In this document: positions 53,670-62,844 of the stretch, one piece after another
Layout: each line of letters opens with the position of its first letter
Position numbering within the stretch: the first letter of the stretch is position 1
Origin: an uncultured Saprospiraceae bacterium
GTDB lineage: Bacteria; Bacteroidota; Bacteroidia; Chitinophagales; Saprospiraceae
NCBI GenBank assembly: GCA_937928045.1
Contig: CALFWO010000055.1
Span: forward strand, 62,001 to 126,000
Direction: 5' to 3'
DNA: 64,000 nucleotides
The notes under the pieces: generated by a model
The model's database searches: none
Seen by the model: only the letters and a program-made list of their open reading frames with translations
What the model was told of the DNA's origin: nothing
Program-made: the position numbers and the translations under genes

Positions 53670-54497
53670 TTAATTTTCCGAAGCTTCTTTGGCTAATGCT
53701 TTTTTCTGAACTCGGGCACTTATCCTAATACTCACCTCATACAATGCATATAATGGTATTCCAATTAACAATTGAGTTATCGCATCAGGAGGCGTTATAA
53801 AAGCAGAGAGTACAAGGATAACGACGAAGGCATGCCTTCTATAAGTTCGCATAAATTCAGGAGTAACAATTCCTAACTTAGATAAAAAGAAAACAACCAG
53901 AGGTAACTGAAATACGATTCCCGTGGGTAAAGTAAACATGGTCATATAACTCACATAAGATGTTAAACTTGGAGAGTTCGTAGCTCCGACATCATAGGAG
54001 CCAAGAAATGTTATTGCAAAAGGAGAAATGATAAAATAGCCAAAAAGTACTCCACTCAAAAATAAAAGTGAAGCGATAAAGACCACTCCTCTCGTGGCTT
54101 TCTGTTCTTGAGGATATAACCCCGGCTTGACAAATCGCCAAATTTCCCAAAAGAAATATGGAAAAGCTAGAATAAGGCCCAATTGCAAACTGACTTTCAA
54201 GTGCGTCATGAATTCTCCTCCAAATACAACTGATATAATTTCCAGATCAGGAGGAACAAGACAGAAAACTTCTCCTAAGCTGCACAAAAATTTATACGTT
54301 GGAAAATCAGCGTGCAATGGTGCATAAACTACATGCTCGAAAAAGGCTTTTCCTGAAATGAAAACCAGAATAGCTAAAATAACAATAGCAGCGGCAGATC
54401 GCACCAGGTGCCATCGCAATTCCTCCAAATGATCCAGAAAACTCATTTCTGTCTCTTCGGTTCCGATTTTATCTACATCTACTTGATCTAATGCCAT
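53670..54497 (-). CDS. tatC: Sec-independent protein translocase TatC
   Basis: Core of the twin-arginine translocon that exports folded proteins. The 275-residue protein has six hydrophobic helices. It begins MSFLDHLEELRWHLVRSAAAIV near residue 19, with the family HLEELR element and Glu, then LKVSLQLGLILAFPYFFWEIWRFVKPGLYPQEQK, FIISPFAITFLGSYD and VTPEFMRTYRRHAFVVILVLSAFITPPDAITQLLIGIPLYALYEVSI. A -7 element lies very close to its ATG, giving a short leader. The tatA/tatB genes are not in the window. Confidence 0.95.
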   Translation of the reverse strand: MALDQVDVDKIGTEETEMSFLDHLEELRWHLVRSAAAIVILAILVFISGKAFFEHVVYAPLHADFPTYKFLCSLGEVFCLVPPDLEIISVVFGGEFMTHLKVSLQLGLILAFPYFFWEIWRFVKPGLYPQEQKATRGVVFIASLLFLSGVLFGYFIISPFAITFLGSYDVGATNSPSLTSYVSYMTMFTLPTGIVFQLPLVVFFLSKLGIVTPEFMRTYRRHAFVVILVLSAFITPPDAITQLLIGIPLYALYEVSIRISARVQKKALAKEASEN

Positions 54498-54819
54498 AAT
54501 TTAATGCGCAAAAATAGGAAATAGCTTTGATCAATTCCTAAGAATATCATTTGTTCGTCGAAAATGACATTGCTTAGAAATAAGTTCATCGCTCAACTGT
54601 TCTAATGTGATTTTTTAACAATTTGACCATGTATCTTCTTTAAGACATAACGTTATGTAGTAGAGTTTAAAATTGCTGTTAAACCCAATATTTGAACTTC
54701 CGTTTCGTTCTAAAAACCATAGCACTATTCCTCTCCGATTTTATTAGAATAGTTCTCCGTTTCACTTTTAATCGCTCTAAAACAAGACCTCACTTTTATT
54801 CATACCTAAACCTTATTTA
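54498..54819. other. 322-base divergent gap between tatC and gldN
   Basis: It holds the tatC -7 element at 54509-54516 and a weak hairpin GTTTAA/TTAAAC at about 54665-54684. I see no gene and no clear promoter for gldN. Confidence 0.5.
54509..54516 (-). promoter_or_regulatory. -7 element for tatC
   Basis: Minus-strand TATTTTTG matches TAnnTTTG and ends 12 bases before the tatC ATG, implying a leader of only a few bases. Confidence 0.45.
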
Positions 54820-55668
54820 ATGAGAATGTTACATTCCTACTGGCGAAGCTTTGCCTTGATCTTAATGACGGTGTTAATAACCAACGAAATTTATGCACAA
54901 AGCGAAATTAGCTCAGACCGCTCCCCGTTAACAGATATTACCAAAAGAAGGATTTCCAAAGAGCGCAAGCCATTGCCTTATCCATCTATTGATGAAAGAG
55001 ACATCCTTTGGCAGAAAAGGGTTGTTCGTGTTGTAAATTTCAAAGAGAAAATGAATCTTTATTTTCAATCCCCAGCACATAATTTTATGGAAATGATCAT
55101 AGATGGACTGAAAAAAGGTAAACTAAAAGCGTATTCGGCAGAAGGGGAATCATTTGCGCACCGATTGGATAAAATGGATCTAAACAATATGCTCAGTCGC
55201 ACGGATACGGTACAAGTAGAAAATTTAGATACTGGATTGCCTGAACTGAAAATAATAACTGATGACCTAGATTTATCCAAAATAACAGAATTGAGAATCG
55301 AGGAGATTTGGTTCTTTGATACCAAGTATTCGAAAATGCATGTTAGAATCATCGGCATTGCTCCAATTCAAACAATCTATGATGACTTCGACAATCCATT
55401 ATTTACTCGTCCTATGTTTTGGTTGCATTATCCGACCTCTCGTGATTTCTTTGCCAATCATCAAGTTGCTCATGATGTTCAGTCGACACAACCAATTAGT
55501 TGGGAAGATCAATTAGAACGCCGCTTTTTTGCAAGTACGATTTTTCAAGTTTCCAATATTCGAGGAGATCGTCTGATGGATAGATACTCAGGTATAGAAT
55601 TACTTCAACAAGCAGCTATGGAAGAACAGAAGATTCAAAATTTTGAACACGATTTGTGGAGTTATTAA
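54820..55668 (+). CDS. gldN: Gliding motility / T9SS protein GldN (PorN)
   Basis: Periplasmic subunit that works with GldK and GldM in the type IX secretion machine. The 282-residue protein has a signal peptide (LITNEIYAQ). Family blocks are PYPSIDERDILWQKRVVRVVNFKEKMNLYF (residues about 48-77), GLKKGKLKAYSA, ELRIEEIWFFDTKYSKMHVRIIGIAP, FWLHYPTSRDFFANHQV, SWEDQLERRFFASTIFQVSNIRGDRLMDRYSG and the end NFEHDLWSY. Unusually it is not preceded by gldKLM. The motifs are not degraded, so it is likely active or a second copy. Confidence 0.92.
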   Translation: MRMLHSYWRSFALILMTVLITNEIYAQSEISSDRSPLTDITKRRISKERKPLPYPSIDERDILWQKRVVRVVNFKEKMNLYFQSPAHNFMEMIIDGLKKGKLKAYSAEGESFAHRLDKMDLNNMLSRTDTVQVENLDTGLPELKIITDDLDLSKITELRIEEIWFFDTKYSKMHVRIIGIAPIQTIYDDFDNPLFTRPMFWLHYPTSRDFFANHQVAHDVQSTQPISWEDQLERRFFASTIFQVSNIRGDRLMDRYSGIELLQQAAMEEQKIQNFEHDLWSY

Positions 55669-55693
55669 GTTAAAATTCCCAAGCACATTTCCT

Positions 55694-55701
55694 TACTTTT
55701 G
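55694..55701 (+). promoter_or_regulatory. -7 element for the Na+/Ca2+ antiporter
   Basis: TACTTTTG matches TAnnTTTG, 23 bases before ATG 55725; an AAGGAAA just before the ATG may act as ribosome site. Confidence 0.5.
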
Positions 55702-55724
55702 TTTTTCAAAAAAGAAAAGGAAAT

Positions 55725-56654
55725 ATGCTTGGACCCTTGTCCCTGAACTTAGTCATCTTTATTGTGGCAATCCTTGTCTTATTAAAAGGCTCTGACTGGT
55801 TCATTGATTCTGCTGAAAAGATAGGCTTGTCTTTTGGTATTTCACCTTTTGTTATAGGGATTACCATAGTAGCATTCGGCACATCATTGCCGGAGTTGGC
55901 TACTTCGATTGCAGCAGTGATGAATGGCGATTCAGAAATCGTTATCGGGAATGTTTTGGGTTCTAACATCGCAAACATTGGATTGGTCCTTGGATTAGTA
56001 GCGGTGGTGGTAGGTCGGATTAGTTTAGAACAAAACATCTGGCATGTTGACATGTCCTATCTCTGGGGCTCTGCATTTCTACTGGGATTCATTATTTATG
56101 ATGGAGAGGTAACACGACTAGAAGGAGTATTTTTTCTTTTTGGCATTGTGATGTTTCTGGTCTATTCAATAGGTAGTCAGGAAAAAAACATTGAAGATGA
56201 CCTGCCCGAAGTATTACCCAAGGACTATTTTTTTCTTGTACTTGGAGGTATCTTAGTTTATTTCGGTGCCACCTATGTAATAGTAGCAATAGAAGTATTA
56301 TCAGGACTGGCAGGAATAGGCAAAGACACCATTGCCTTATCAGCGGTAGCGTTAGGTACTTCTTTGCCAGAAGTTGTGGTATCATTGTCGGCTGCAAAAA
56401 AAGGAAAGACCTCCTTGGCCGTTGGAAACGTTCTTGGTTCCAATATCTTCAATATTTTTGTTGTAACCGGCCTCTCATCAATGGTTGGACCTTTGTTCAT
56501 CCCGCCGGCCGTAATTGCCTTTTCACTTCCTTTAATGCTGGCCATGACTTTGCTTTTTGGGGTGATGTCAAATAATCAAAGGATTACTAAATGGGAAGGA
56601 ATGTTATTGTTACTTTTTTACATATTTTATTTGTTCAAATTGTTCGCTGGATAA
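55725..56654 (+). CDS. Calcium/sodium antiporter (CaCA family)
   Basis: The 309-residue inner-membrane exchanger has ten hydrophobic helices in two inverted halves. Both alpha repeats are visible: GISPFVIGITIVAFGTSLPELATSIAAVMNGDSEIVIGNVLGSNIANIGLVLG (about 38-90) and GIGKDTIALSAVALGTSLPEVVVSLSAAKKGKTSLAVGNVLGSNIFNIFVVTG (about 198-250). The conserved Glu in TSLPE and the GNVLGSN loops line the ion path. It probably expels Ca2+ using the Na+ gradient. Confidence 0.94.
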   Translation: MLGPLSLNLVIFIVAILVLLKGSDWFIDSAEKIGLSFGISPFVIGITIVAFGTSLPELATSIAAVMNGDSEIVIGNVLGSNIANIGLVLGLVAVVVGRISLEQNIWHVDMSYLWGSAFLLGFIIYDGEVTRLEGVFFLFGIVMFLVYSIGSQEKNIEDDLPEVLPKDYFFLVLGGILVYFGATYVIVAIEVLSGLAGIGKDTIALSAVALGTSLPEVVVSLSAAKKGKTSLAVGNVLGSNIFNIFVVTGLSSMVGPLFIPPAVIAFSLPLMLAMTLLFGVMSNNQRITKWEGMLLLLFYIFYLFKLFAG

Positions 56655-56897
56655 ATTATTTACAGTAAATTTGGCTGGAAATCACTGATAACTACGCTCA
56701 TCACTCACTACGTGAGTTTTCAATTTATCTTCGCCCCAGTATCCAAATCGAATCCGTCGATTTAGAAAAACCAATTGCCAATAGCTATATCGTCTATTGA
56801 GTAGCAAATCGTAGGTTTATTAAGGGTAACTTAATTTGAAAAACAAACGCTTGAAACACCAAAAACATTAATTGAAAAATTCTAAAAACAGAAACTA

Positions 56898-57956
56898 ATG
56901 AGAAAATTATTTACACTTTTGGTAATGGTATTACCTTTCATTCTAACCGCTGAAGTCGTGTCCGAAGACTTTTCTGGATGGTCAGACGGTTCATATGGCG
57001 CTACATCGTCCTACACAGATGGAAATGGAGGAATGTGGGAGAACAATAATGCCTTGGTAAATTCTTCTAATGGTTGTGGAAGTTCAGCCATGAGGTTTAA
57101 TGATGATTCAGGAGCAAACGAATACGTTCTTTACATGGGGCTGGATGGAGCAGGTAAAGATGTTGGAATTGGAACAGTAAGTTTCAGTTATAGACATTGG
57201 GATGGAGATGGTTCAGATGTATCGTTCCAAGTAGAATACAATATGGCTGGTGCAGGTTGGACAGCAATAGGAGGAGTTGTAAGCGTAACTAGTACAACTT
57301 GTATGATGTTTTCTGAAGTGGTTGAAATCACTGGAGATGATATTCTTTTTAGAATTAGAGCAGTTACAGATGATGAAAGGTTATTGATTGATGATATTTT
57401 AATTACGGATTTTGATGCTGCAGCTCCTATAGAGCTTAGCTCTTTCTCTGCTTCTAAAAAGTCTAATGATGTAGCTTTAAACTGGTCCACAGCAAGTGAG
57501 GTTAATAATGACTACTTCATCGTTGAGCACTCAAGAGATGGTCAGAACTTCAGAACAATTGGAGAAGTTAAAGGAGCAGGTACAACAGAAAATGTACAAG
57601 AATATAGCTTTGATCATGACGCTCCTGCAAAAGGTACGAATTACTACCGTTTACAACAAGTTGATTACTCTAGAGCTTTTAGTTACAGTCAAGTAGAGTC
57701 CGTAATTTGGGAAGCAGCCGGATCTTTGGAAATTTTCCCAACATTAGTAAACGAAATTGCTACTGTAGTTATTGAAAAGGAAAGTGGAACTAAAGAGATT
57801 TTGGTACATGACTTATCTGGAAAATTAGTGGGTAAAGAATCTACTAATGGCTCTGGTAACTACGAATTAAACATCGCTACATTAGCAAGTGGTACTTACT
57901 TTGTTTCATTGCATACAAACAGTAGTGTTCGAACTGCGAAGATTGTGAAGCAATAA
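56898..57956 (+). CDS. Secreted protein of unknown function with T9SS type A sorting domain
   Basis: The 352-residue protein has a signal peptide (LVMVLPFILTAE). The mature N-half (about 20-175) is a beta-sandwich-like domain rich in Gly/Ser/Asp (SYRHWDGDGSDVSFQVEYN, LLIDDILITDF). An Ig/FN-like linker follows (PIELSSFSASKKSNDVALNWSTASEVNNDYFIVEHSRDG), then the T9SS type A domain (LEIFPTLVNEIATVVIE to VRTAKIVKQ). A nearby palindromic hairpin ACTCAC/GTGAGT lies upstream at 56703-56717. No enzymatic motif. Confidence 0.82.
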   Translation: MRKLFTLLVMVLPFILTAEVVSEDFSGWSDGSYGATSSYTDGNGGMWENNNALVNSSNGCGSSAMRFNDDSGANEYVLYMGLDGAGKDVGIGTVSFSYRHWDGDGSDVSFQVEYNMAGAGWTAIGGVVSVTSTTCMMFSEVVEITGDDILFRIRAVTDDERLLIDDILITDFDAAAPIELSSFSASKKSNDVALNWSTASEVNNDYFIVEHSRDGQNFRTIGEVKGAGTTENVQEYSFDHDAPAKGTNYYRLQQVDYSRAFSYSQVESVIWEAAGSLEIFPTLVNEIATVVIEKESGTKEILVHDLSGKLVGKESTNGSGNYELNIATLASGTYFVSLHTNSSVRTAKIVKQ

Positions 57957-57976
57957 GCTAACAACATATAGAATAA

Positions 57977-58012
57977 AAGGCCCTGGTTTTAATCAAATCA
58001 GGGCCTTTTTTA
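57977..58012 (+). terminator. Intrinsic terminator after the type A cargo gene
   Basis: AAAAGGCCCTG... / ...CAGGGCCTTTT stem with a T-run, ending the 56898-57956 transcript. Confidence 0.75.
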
Positions 58013-58079
58013 TGCCATATGGTTATTTTCCGCTTCATTTCCATAGTTTCTTGGCAAACGGAAATAACTGAATTTATTA

Positions 58080-58087
58080 TACCTTTG
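58080..58087 (+). promoter_or_regulatory. -7 element for the YbaB-family gene
   Basis: TACCTTTG matches TAnnTTTG and lies 19 bases before ATG 58107. Confidence 0.45.
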
Positions 58088-58106
58088 ACGATCAAAATAC
58101 GTGACT

Positions 58107-58424
58107 ATGTTTGGTGATATGATGGGCAACATGAAACAGCAGCAAGAAGCTATTCAAAAGCAATTGACTGCCAAAGAAATTATTGGAGAATCCGGCGAAG
58201 GGGCGATTCAAGTGACCTGCAATGGGCTTAGACAGGTTTTGAATGTGGCAATTGATAAATCAAAGCTGGAATGGGAAGATAGCGAACAAGTTGAAGACCT
58301 TTTCTTAATTGCCACAAATCGAGCTTTGGAAAAGGCAGCAGCTGTTGAACAAGAACTTACTGCTAATTCTCTTAAAGACATGCTGCCTCCAGGGATGGGA
58401 GGTTTATCCGGTCTTTTTGGATAA
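58107..58424 (+). CDS. YbaB/EbfC-family nucleoid-associated protein
   Basis: The 105-residue protein starts at ATG 58107 (MFGDMMGNMKQQQEAIQKQL) rather than the in-frame GTG at 58101, since YbaB proteins begin with a short Met/Gly-rich helix. It keeps the family layout: N-terminal helix, a central beta sheet (EGAIQVTCNGLRQVLNVAIDKSKL), a second helix and a Met/Gly-rich tail (PPGMGGLSGLFG). It binds DNA non-specifically as a dimer. Confidence 0.88.
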   Translation: MFGDMMGNMKQQQEAIQKQLTAKEIIGESGEGAIQVTCNGLRQVLNVAIDKSKLEWEDSEQVEDLFLIATNRALEKAAAVEQELTANSLKDMLPPGMGGLSGLFG

Positions 58425-58529
58425 CAATTTCCAATTTCATTGAAATAATAGACCGAGACAATCGTTTTTATGGGAGGTCGGAATGGCTTTTGCTGTATTT
58501 GATATTCTCTTTATTAATAATATGATTTA

Positions 58530-59765
58530 ATGAAAATCAAACTTCTAATTGTTCTATTTGTACTGCCTTTCTTGGCTTCTGCTCAAATTCCGATGTCCAG
58601 TTTAAAGGGATATTTTGATTTCAATAGCTGTGAAAACTTGGACAGTAGCAATGTGCTAGTTTCTAATTTTGATCCTGGAGTGCAAACCAATATCATCAGA
58701 ATGGCGGGCCGATCGAACTGTGAGCCCGATTGTGGAGTTGATGGTTCTTCAATGAGATTTGATGGTCTAATGGATCAGCTAATATTTTTCACTGGTTTTA
58801 GCGGAGCATTCGATAGAAGGTCCTTTTCAATATCTTTTTATATAAAGCCTGATTTTACAGGATCTTTGACCAACTTGTTTGCCAAAAGAGAAGATTGCTC
58901 AGAGGAAAATGCTTTTTCAATTGATTATAATCCAGCCTCAAACAGAATCTCAGTTTTGGTTTCTGAAGAACCGGGTAAAAATGGAAATGTCTCGGCGACT
59001 TTGGATCCTGACAAATGTTGGCAACATATCGCTTACGTCCGGGATGACAATCAATCATTACTTTATATTAATGGTGAAATTAGAGATAACTCGTTTGCTT
59101 CAGAAAGAATCAATTTGACAAGTAGTGCTCCAATGACTTTTTCCAACCAACTCTGTTCCGACAGATATTCCGGACTTTTGGATGAACTCGCCTTTTATGA
59201 TGATGCGCTAACAGATTTTCAAGTACGAGAACTTTACTTAAAACCTGATCAAATAGTCAATAGAGATACCGCTATATTTCTTGGTGATTTTGTAGATATT
59301 AAAACAACAAATTCTTGTGCGGATTCCTATCAATGGTCTCCAAATATTGAAGTGGATGACGCAACCGTTTCTGATACCATATTAAGACCAACAGAAACCA
59401 GAACTTATACATTGGAGTTTTTTGATAATGGTTGCACAGCGACAGATGAGATTACGATCATTGTCAGAGATCCAGATACATTGGATTGTACTACGGTGTA
59501 TTTACCAAATGCTTTCACTCCAAATAATGACAATCTAAACGATATTTATCGAATCAATAATCCTAGGACAATTGATGGTTTGATTTCATTTGATATTCTT
59601 GATCGATGGGGAAGTCGCGTTTTTGCTACTGATGATCCTAACGAAGGTTGGGATGGTACTTTTCAAGGGCAAGATGTCAATCCAGGAGTTTTTCTATATC
59701 GAATTAGATTTTTATGTAAGGCAAACGAAGAAGTCCAATCAGGCAGTTTGACCCTTATAAGATAA
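58530..59765 (+). CDS. Secreted LamG-like protein with T9SS type B sorting domain
   Basis: The 411-residue protein has a signal peptide (FLASAQ). A LamG-type jelly roll (about 25-240) shows FDRRSFSISFYIKPDF, WQHIAYVRDDNQSLLYINGEI and SGLLDELAFYDDALTD. An Ig-like domain follows, then a T9SS type B (CHU_C) domain: VYLPNAFTPNNDNLNDIY, FDILDRWGSRVFAT, WDGTFQGQDVNPGVFLYRI and an end GSLTLIR. It is probably fixed to the surface or secreted. Type B cargos are often large adhesins or gliding proteins; this one is compact. Confidence 0.87.
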   Translation: MKIKLLIVLFVLPFLASAQIPMSSLKGYFDFNSCENLDSSNVLVSNFDPGVQTNIIRMAGRSNCEPDCGVDGSSMRFDGLMDQLIFFTGFSGAFDRRSFSISFYIKPDFTGSLTNLFAKREDCSEENAFSIDYNPASNRISVLVSEEPGKNGNVSATLDPDKCWQHIAYVRDDNQSLLYINGEIRDNSFASERINLTSSAPMTFSNQLCSDRYSGLLDELAFYDDALTDFQVRELYLKPDQIVNRDTAIFLGDFVDIKTTNSCADSYQWSPNIEVDDATVSDTILRPTETRTYTLEFFDNGCTATDEITIIVRDPDTLDCTTVYLPNAFTPNNDNLNDIYRINNPRTIDGLISFDILDRWGSRVFATDDPNEGWDGTFQGQDVNPGVFLYRIRFLCKANEEVQSGSLTLIR

Positions 59766-59823
59766 GATTTGTTCCTTCCCTCACAATTCCTATCTTGAGG
59801 AGGCAAAAACTACTTTAAAGGAA

Positions 59824-60591
59824 ATGTATAGACTCAGCATTTACTTAACTACTATTTTATTAGTTGTTAATTTAATTTCGTGTCAATCAGATGGTACGGG
59901 AGAACCGGAAGTAACTGTTGATCAGTCAAAGACTAGTAAGACCAAAGTGGCTGAAGGTCCTATCGAATTATCCAGTACCAAAGAAGCGATAGAGAATAAA
60001 CAAGAAGCTATTCTGATAAAAGAGAAGCAGGAGAAATTGGCCAAGTTAAAGGCTCAAAAAGAAGAATTGGATGCTAAAAGATTAGAAACGGAACGCATTG
60101 AGGAAGAAAAGAAGGTAAAAGAACGAGCAGCAAGAAGGAAAAGGGCAAAAATTCGAGAAGAGAAAAGACTTGCTGAAGAAGAAAATCAAAGAAGGTTAGC
60201 ATCCCAGTCAACATCCAGCCAAATTGTAGAGGAATTTGAGGAAATAATACCGGAAGAACCAGCAGAACCTCAAGGAAAACTGCAATTTGTTAGTAGATCT
60301 CATGATTTTGGAAAGATCATGGAAGGGGACACTTTTGAACATGAATTTAAATTCTACAACGCTAGTCAGATTCCGGTTGTAATCTCAAATGTTAAAGCCA
60401 GTTGCGGCTGCACAAAGACCACATATCCGAAAGAGCCCATTTTGCCAGGGGAAAATGGGACTATTGGCGTAACTTTTGACAGTAAAGGTAAGTTAGGCCG
60501 TCAGAAACCGTTCATGAGTGTGGTTACCAATGGAAACCCTTCTATCTATTCACTTTATATGGATGGAACTGTGGATACGAAAAGAGAATAA
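59824..60591 (+). CDS. DUF1573 lipoprotein with charged coiled coil
   Basis: The 255-residue protein has a lipobox (NLISC, Cys about 20), then a highly charged Lys/Glu/Arg coiled-coil region (about 55-140) and a C-terminal Ig-like DUF1573 domain (about 152-250): SRSHDFGKIMEGDTFEHEFKFYNASQIPVVISNVKASCGCTKTTYPKEPILPGENGTIGV. The CGC motif is typical of the family. Function unknown; the coiled coil may span the periplasm. Confidence 0.82.
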   Translation: MYRLSIYLTTILLVVNLISCQSDGTGEPEVTVDQSKTSKTKVAEGPIELSSTKEAIENKQEAILIKEKQEKLAKLKAQKEELDAKRLETERIEEEKKVKERAARRKRAKIREEKRLAEEENQRRLASQSTSSQIVEEFEEIIPEEPAEPQGKLQFVSRSHDFGKIMEGDTFEHEFKFYNASQIPVVISNVKASCGCTKTTYPKEPILPGENGTIGVTFDSKGKLGRQKPFMSVVTNGNPSIYSLYMDGTVDTKRE

Positions 60592-60647
60592 TTCAACTTT
60601 TCGGCGGTTCAACATAACTTAATTACTTTATTTGCTAATAAAGCTCC

Positions 60648-62840
60648 ATGTCCGACTTTAAGGAAATATTTGAGCGTGTTGATAGTTCTATCAGAATAGG
60701 TAGGACTGACAAAGCTATTGAAGTGCTTCAGGCTATAGAGTCTGATCAATTGTCAGTTAATGATCGTCAAAAACAACAATTACTACTAGGGAAAGGATTT
60801 GTGCAAAAAGGTAAATTTCTTGGTGTTCAAGAATTTTTGGATCAAGCTAAAAGCACTTTGTTGGCATTCAAAAAAAATGAATTAGAAACTTCAAACGGCA
60901 AAACCATTGATTATTATCTGACGCATGCCGAATATCTGATACAAACTGGAAACAAAGAGAGTGCTTTTGAAGAAATTGAAACAGCTTTAGTCTATGCTAA
61001 AGCAAATAGTAAGACACCGACTATTATCATGGTGCTTTGCTCCAAAAGTCAAGCTTATATTTCAACAAATAACTTTGATGACGCGCTTAAAACTACTGAG
61101 CTGGCTTATCAAATGATGTTGGAAAAAGGATTAGAAAAACAAGAAGATTTATTAATCGAAGTTTTCTATCAACTTTCCCAAATTTATATCAAGAAGCAAG
61201 ACTATGAAAGTAGCTTGGAATATTCCAAGTCGCTTATAGAAATTGCCAAAAGAAGGAATGAAGTTGAAAAGGAATTAGTAGGGCTTAATAATATAGCTGT
61301 TTTTTATGCTGTTCAATCGGATTATAAAACAGCAATGCGTTATTTCTTGGATGCCCTTGAAAAAGGAAAAGAAATAAATCATCGACCTATTTCAGCCCAG
61401 TGTTTAATAAACATTGGAACTATCTACGGTCACCTTGATAATCAGTTAGAAGCAGAGACAAGATATCTTTCTGCTTTAAATGAATATGAGGATGTACTAA
61501 ATCTAAATACGAGAGTAATTGCTTTCAATAATTTAGGCAACGCTGCTATGGCCAGAGAGCAATTTAAAGCAGCTAGAAAGTACTTTAGAAATTCATTAGA
61601 TCTTGCTAAGGAAGCGAAGTATTTACAAATGCAAGCGCATTCTGCAGCTCAACTAGCACGAGCATATCTTTCAGAAAATAAAATTGAGCAATCAATTCCT
61701 TTTGCAACAGAGGCCGAGGAATTACTGAAAGACTTGGGGGATTTAAATGGACGTCAGATTAATTTGATTAATCAAGGCTTGATAGCATTTAAACAAGGCA
61801 ATAATGATCGAGCCATTATTTTAACAAGCCAGGGAATAGCAGCCTCAAAAAGGATGAGGGATGATTCCAGTGAGATAAGAGGCTATAAAGTTCTTGCTAA
61901 AATTTATCATCAACAAGGAGATTTTGAACAAGCACTTCAATATCAGTTGGTGTATTCTTCGGCGCAAGAAAGATACTTAAGAGAGCGACGTAATAGACAG
62001 GTTTTGGACTTGGAAATTAAATACGCAATTAGGGATAAACAAACAGAAATAGAACAACTGAGGAAAGAGAATGAATATCAATCATTGCTCTTGAAGCAGA
62101 ATGAAAATATTTCAAACAAGAATGCTCAATTGATGCAAGTCAATGAAGAACTGCGTCAGTTTGCATATGTGGCTAGTCATGATTTAAAGGAACCGTTGAG
62201 AATGATTGGTAGTTATACTCAACTTATCCACCGCAGACACAAAGAAGTATTTGACGAAGAATCAACTACTTTTTTCAACTTTGTAAGTGAGGGGGTTACT
62301 CGAATGAATACTCTATTGGAAGCATTGCTGAGATATGCGACTATTGGAAAGTCAGAAGAAGATTTTGAATGGATTGAGTTAAAAGATGCGGTTGAGTTAG
62401 CCGTAATCAATCTTAGAGTAAGAGTGGAAGAAACCGGTGCTGAAATAAGTTGTGGTAAGTTGCCGAAAGTTCATAGTATTAAATCTTTATTGATTCAATT
62501 GTTTCAGAACCTTATCGCCAACGCGATTAAGTTTAGAAAAAAAGATACCATTCCAATTATTAATATTGATACTGAAGAATTGGAAGAAGAGTTTGTTATT
62601 AGAGTGAGTGACAATGGAATTGGAATTGCTCCAGAATTTAAAGAAAGAATATTTGTAATATTCCAAAGATTGCATACACGCGTAGATTATCAAGGAGCAG
62701 GAATTGGTCTCTCCATTTGCTTGAAAATAGTACAGCGATTAGGTGGGAAAATTTGGGTAGAATCTGAAGTAGGGCAGGGGGCTACCTTTTGTATCACAAT
62801 TCCTAAACCTCAGCAAAAGTCGGACTTGCCAAGTTTTTAA
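60648..62840 (+). CDS. Soluble TPR-containing sensor histidine kinase
   Basis: The 730-residue protein has no signal peptide and no membrane helix. TPR-type repeats cover about residues 85-430 (SQIYIKKQDYESSLEYSKSLIEIAK, NLGNAAMAREQFKAARKYFRNSLDLA). A coiled coil (about 440-500) leads to the HisKA helix with His511 in FAYVASHDLKEPLRMIGSYTQ. The HATPase domain shows LFQNLIANAIKFRK (N box), VSDNGIGIAPEFKERIF (G1) and QGAGIGLSICLKIVQRLGG (G2). The receiver partner is unknown, and no response regulator is adjacent; porX lies about 8 kb away. It converges on the type B cargo gene with only 4 bases between stops. Confidence 0.93.
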   Translation: MSDFKEIFERVDSSIRIGRTDKAIEVLQAIESDQLSVNDRQKQQLLLGKGFVQKGKFLGVQEFLDQAKSTLLAFKKNELETSNGKTIDYYLTHAEYLIQTGNKESAFEEIETALVYAKANSKTPTIIMVLCSKSQAYISTNNFDDALKTTELAYQMMLEKGLEKQEDLLIEVFYQLSQIYIKKQDYESSLEYSKSLIEIAKRRNEVEKELVGLNNIAVFYAVQSDYKTAMRYFLDALEKGKEINHRPISAQCLINIGTIYGHLDNQLEAETRYLSALNEYEDVLNLNTRVIAFNNLGNAAMAREQFKAARKYFRNSLDLAKEAKYLQMQAHSAAQLARAYLSENKIEQSIPFATEAEELLKDLGDLNGRQINLINQGLIAFKQGNNDRAIILTSQGIAASKRMRDDSSEIRGYKVLAKIYHQQGDFEQALQYQLVYSSAQERYLRERRNRQVLDLEIKYAIRDKQTEIEQLRKENEYQSLLLKQNENISNKNAQLMQVNEELRQFAYVASHDLKEPLRMIGSYTQLIHRRHKEVFDEESTTFFNFVSEGVTRMNTLLEALLRYATIGKSEEDFEWIELKDAVELAVINLRVRVEETGAEISCGKLPKVHSIKSLLIQLFQNLIANAIKFRKKDTIPIINIDTEELEEEFVIRVSDNGIGIAPEFKERIFVIFQRLHTRVDYQGAGIGLSICLKIVQRLGGKIWVESEVGQGATFCITIPKPQQKSDLPSF

Positions 62841-62844
62841 TTTC

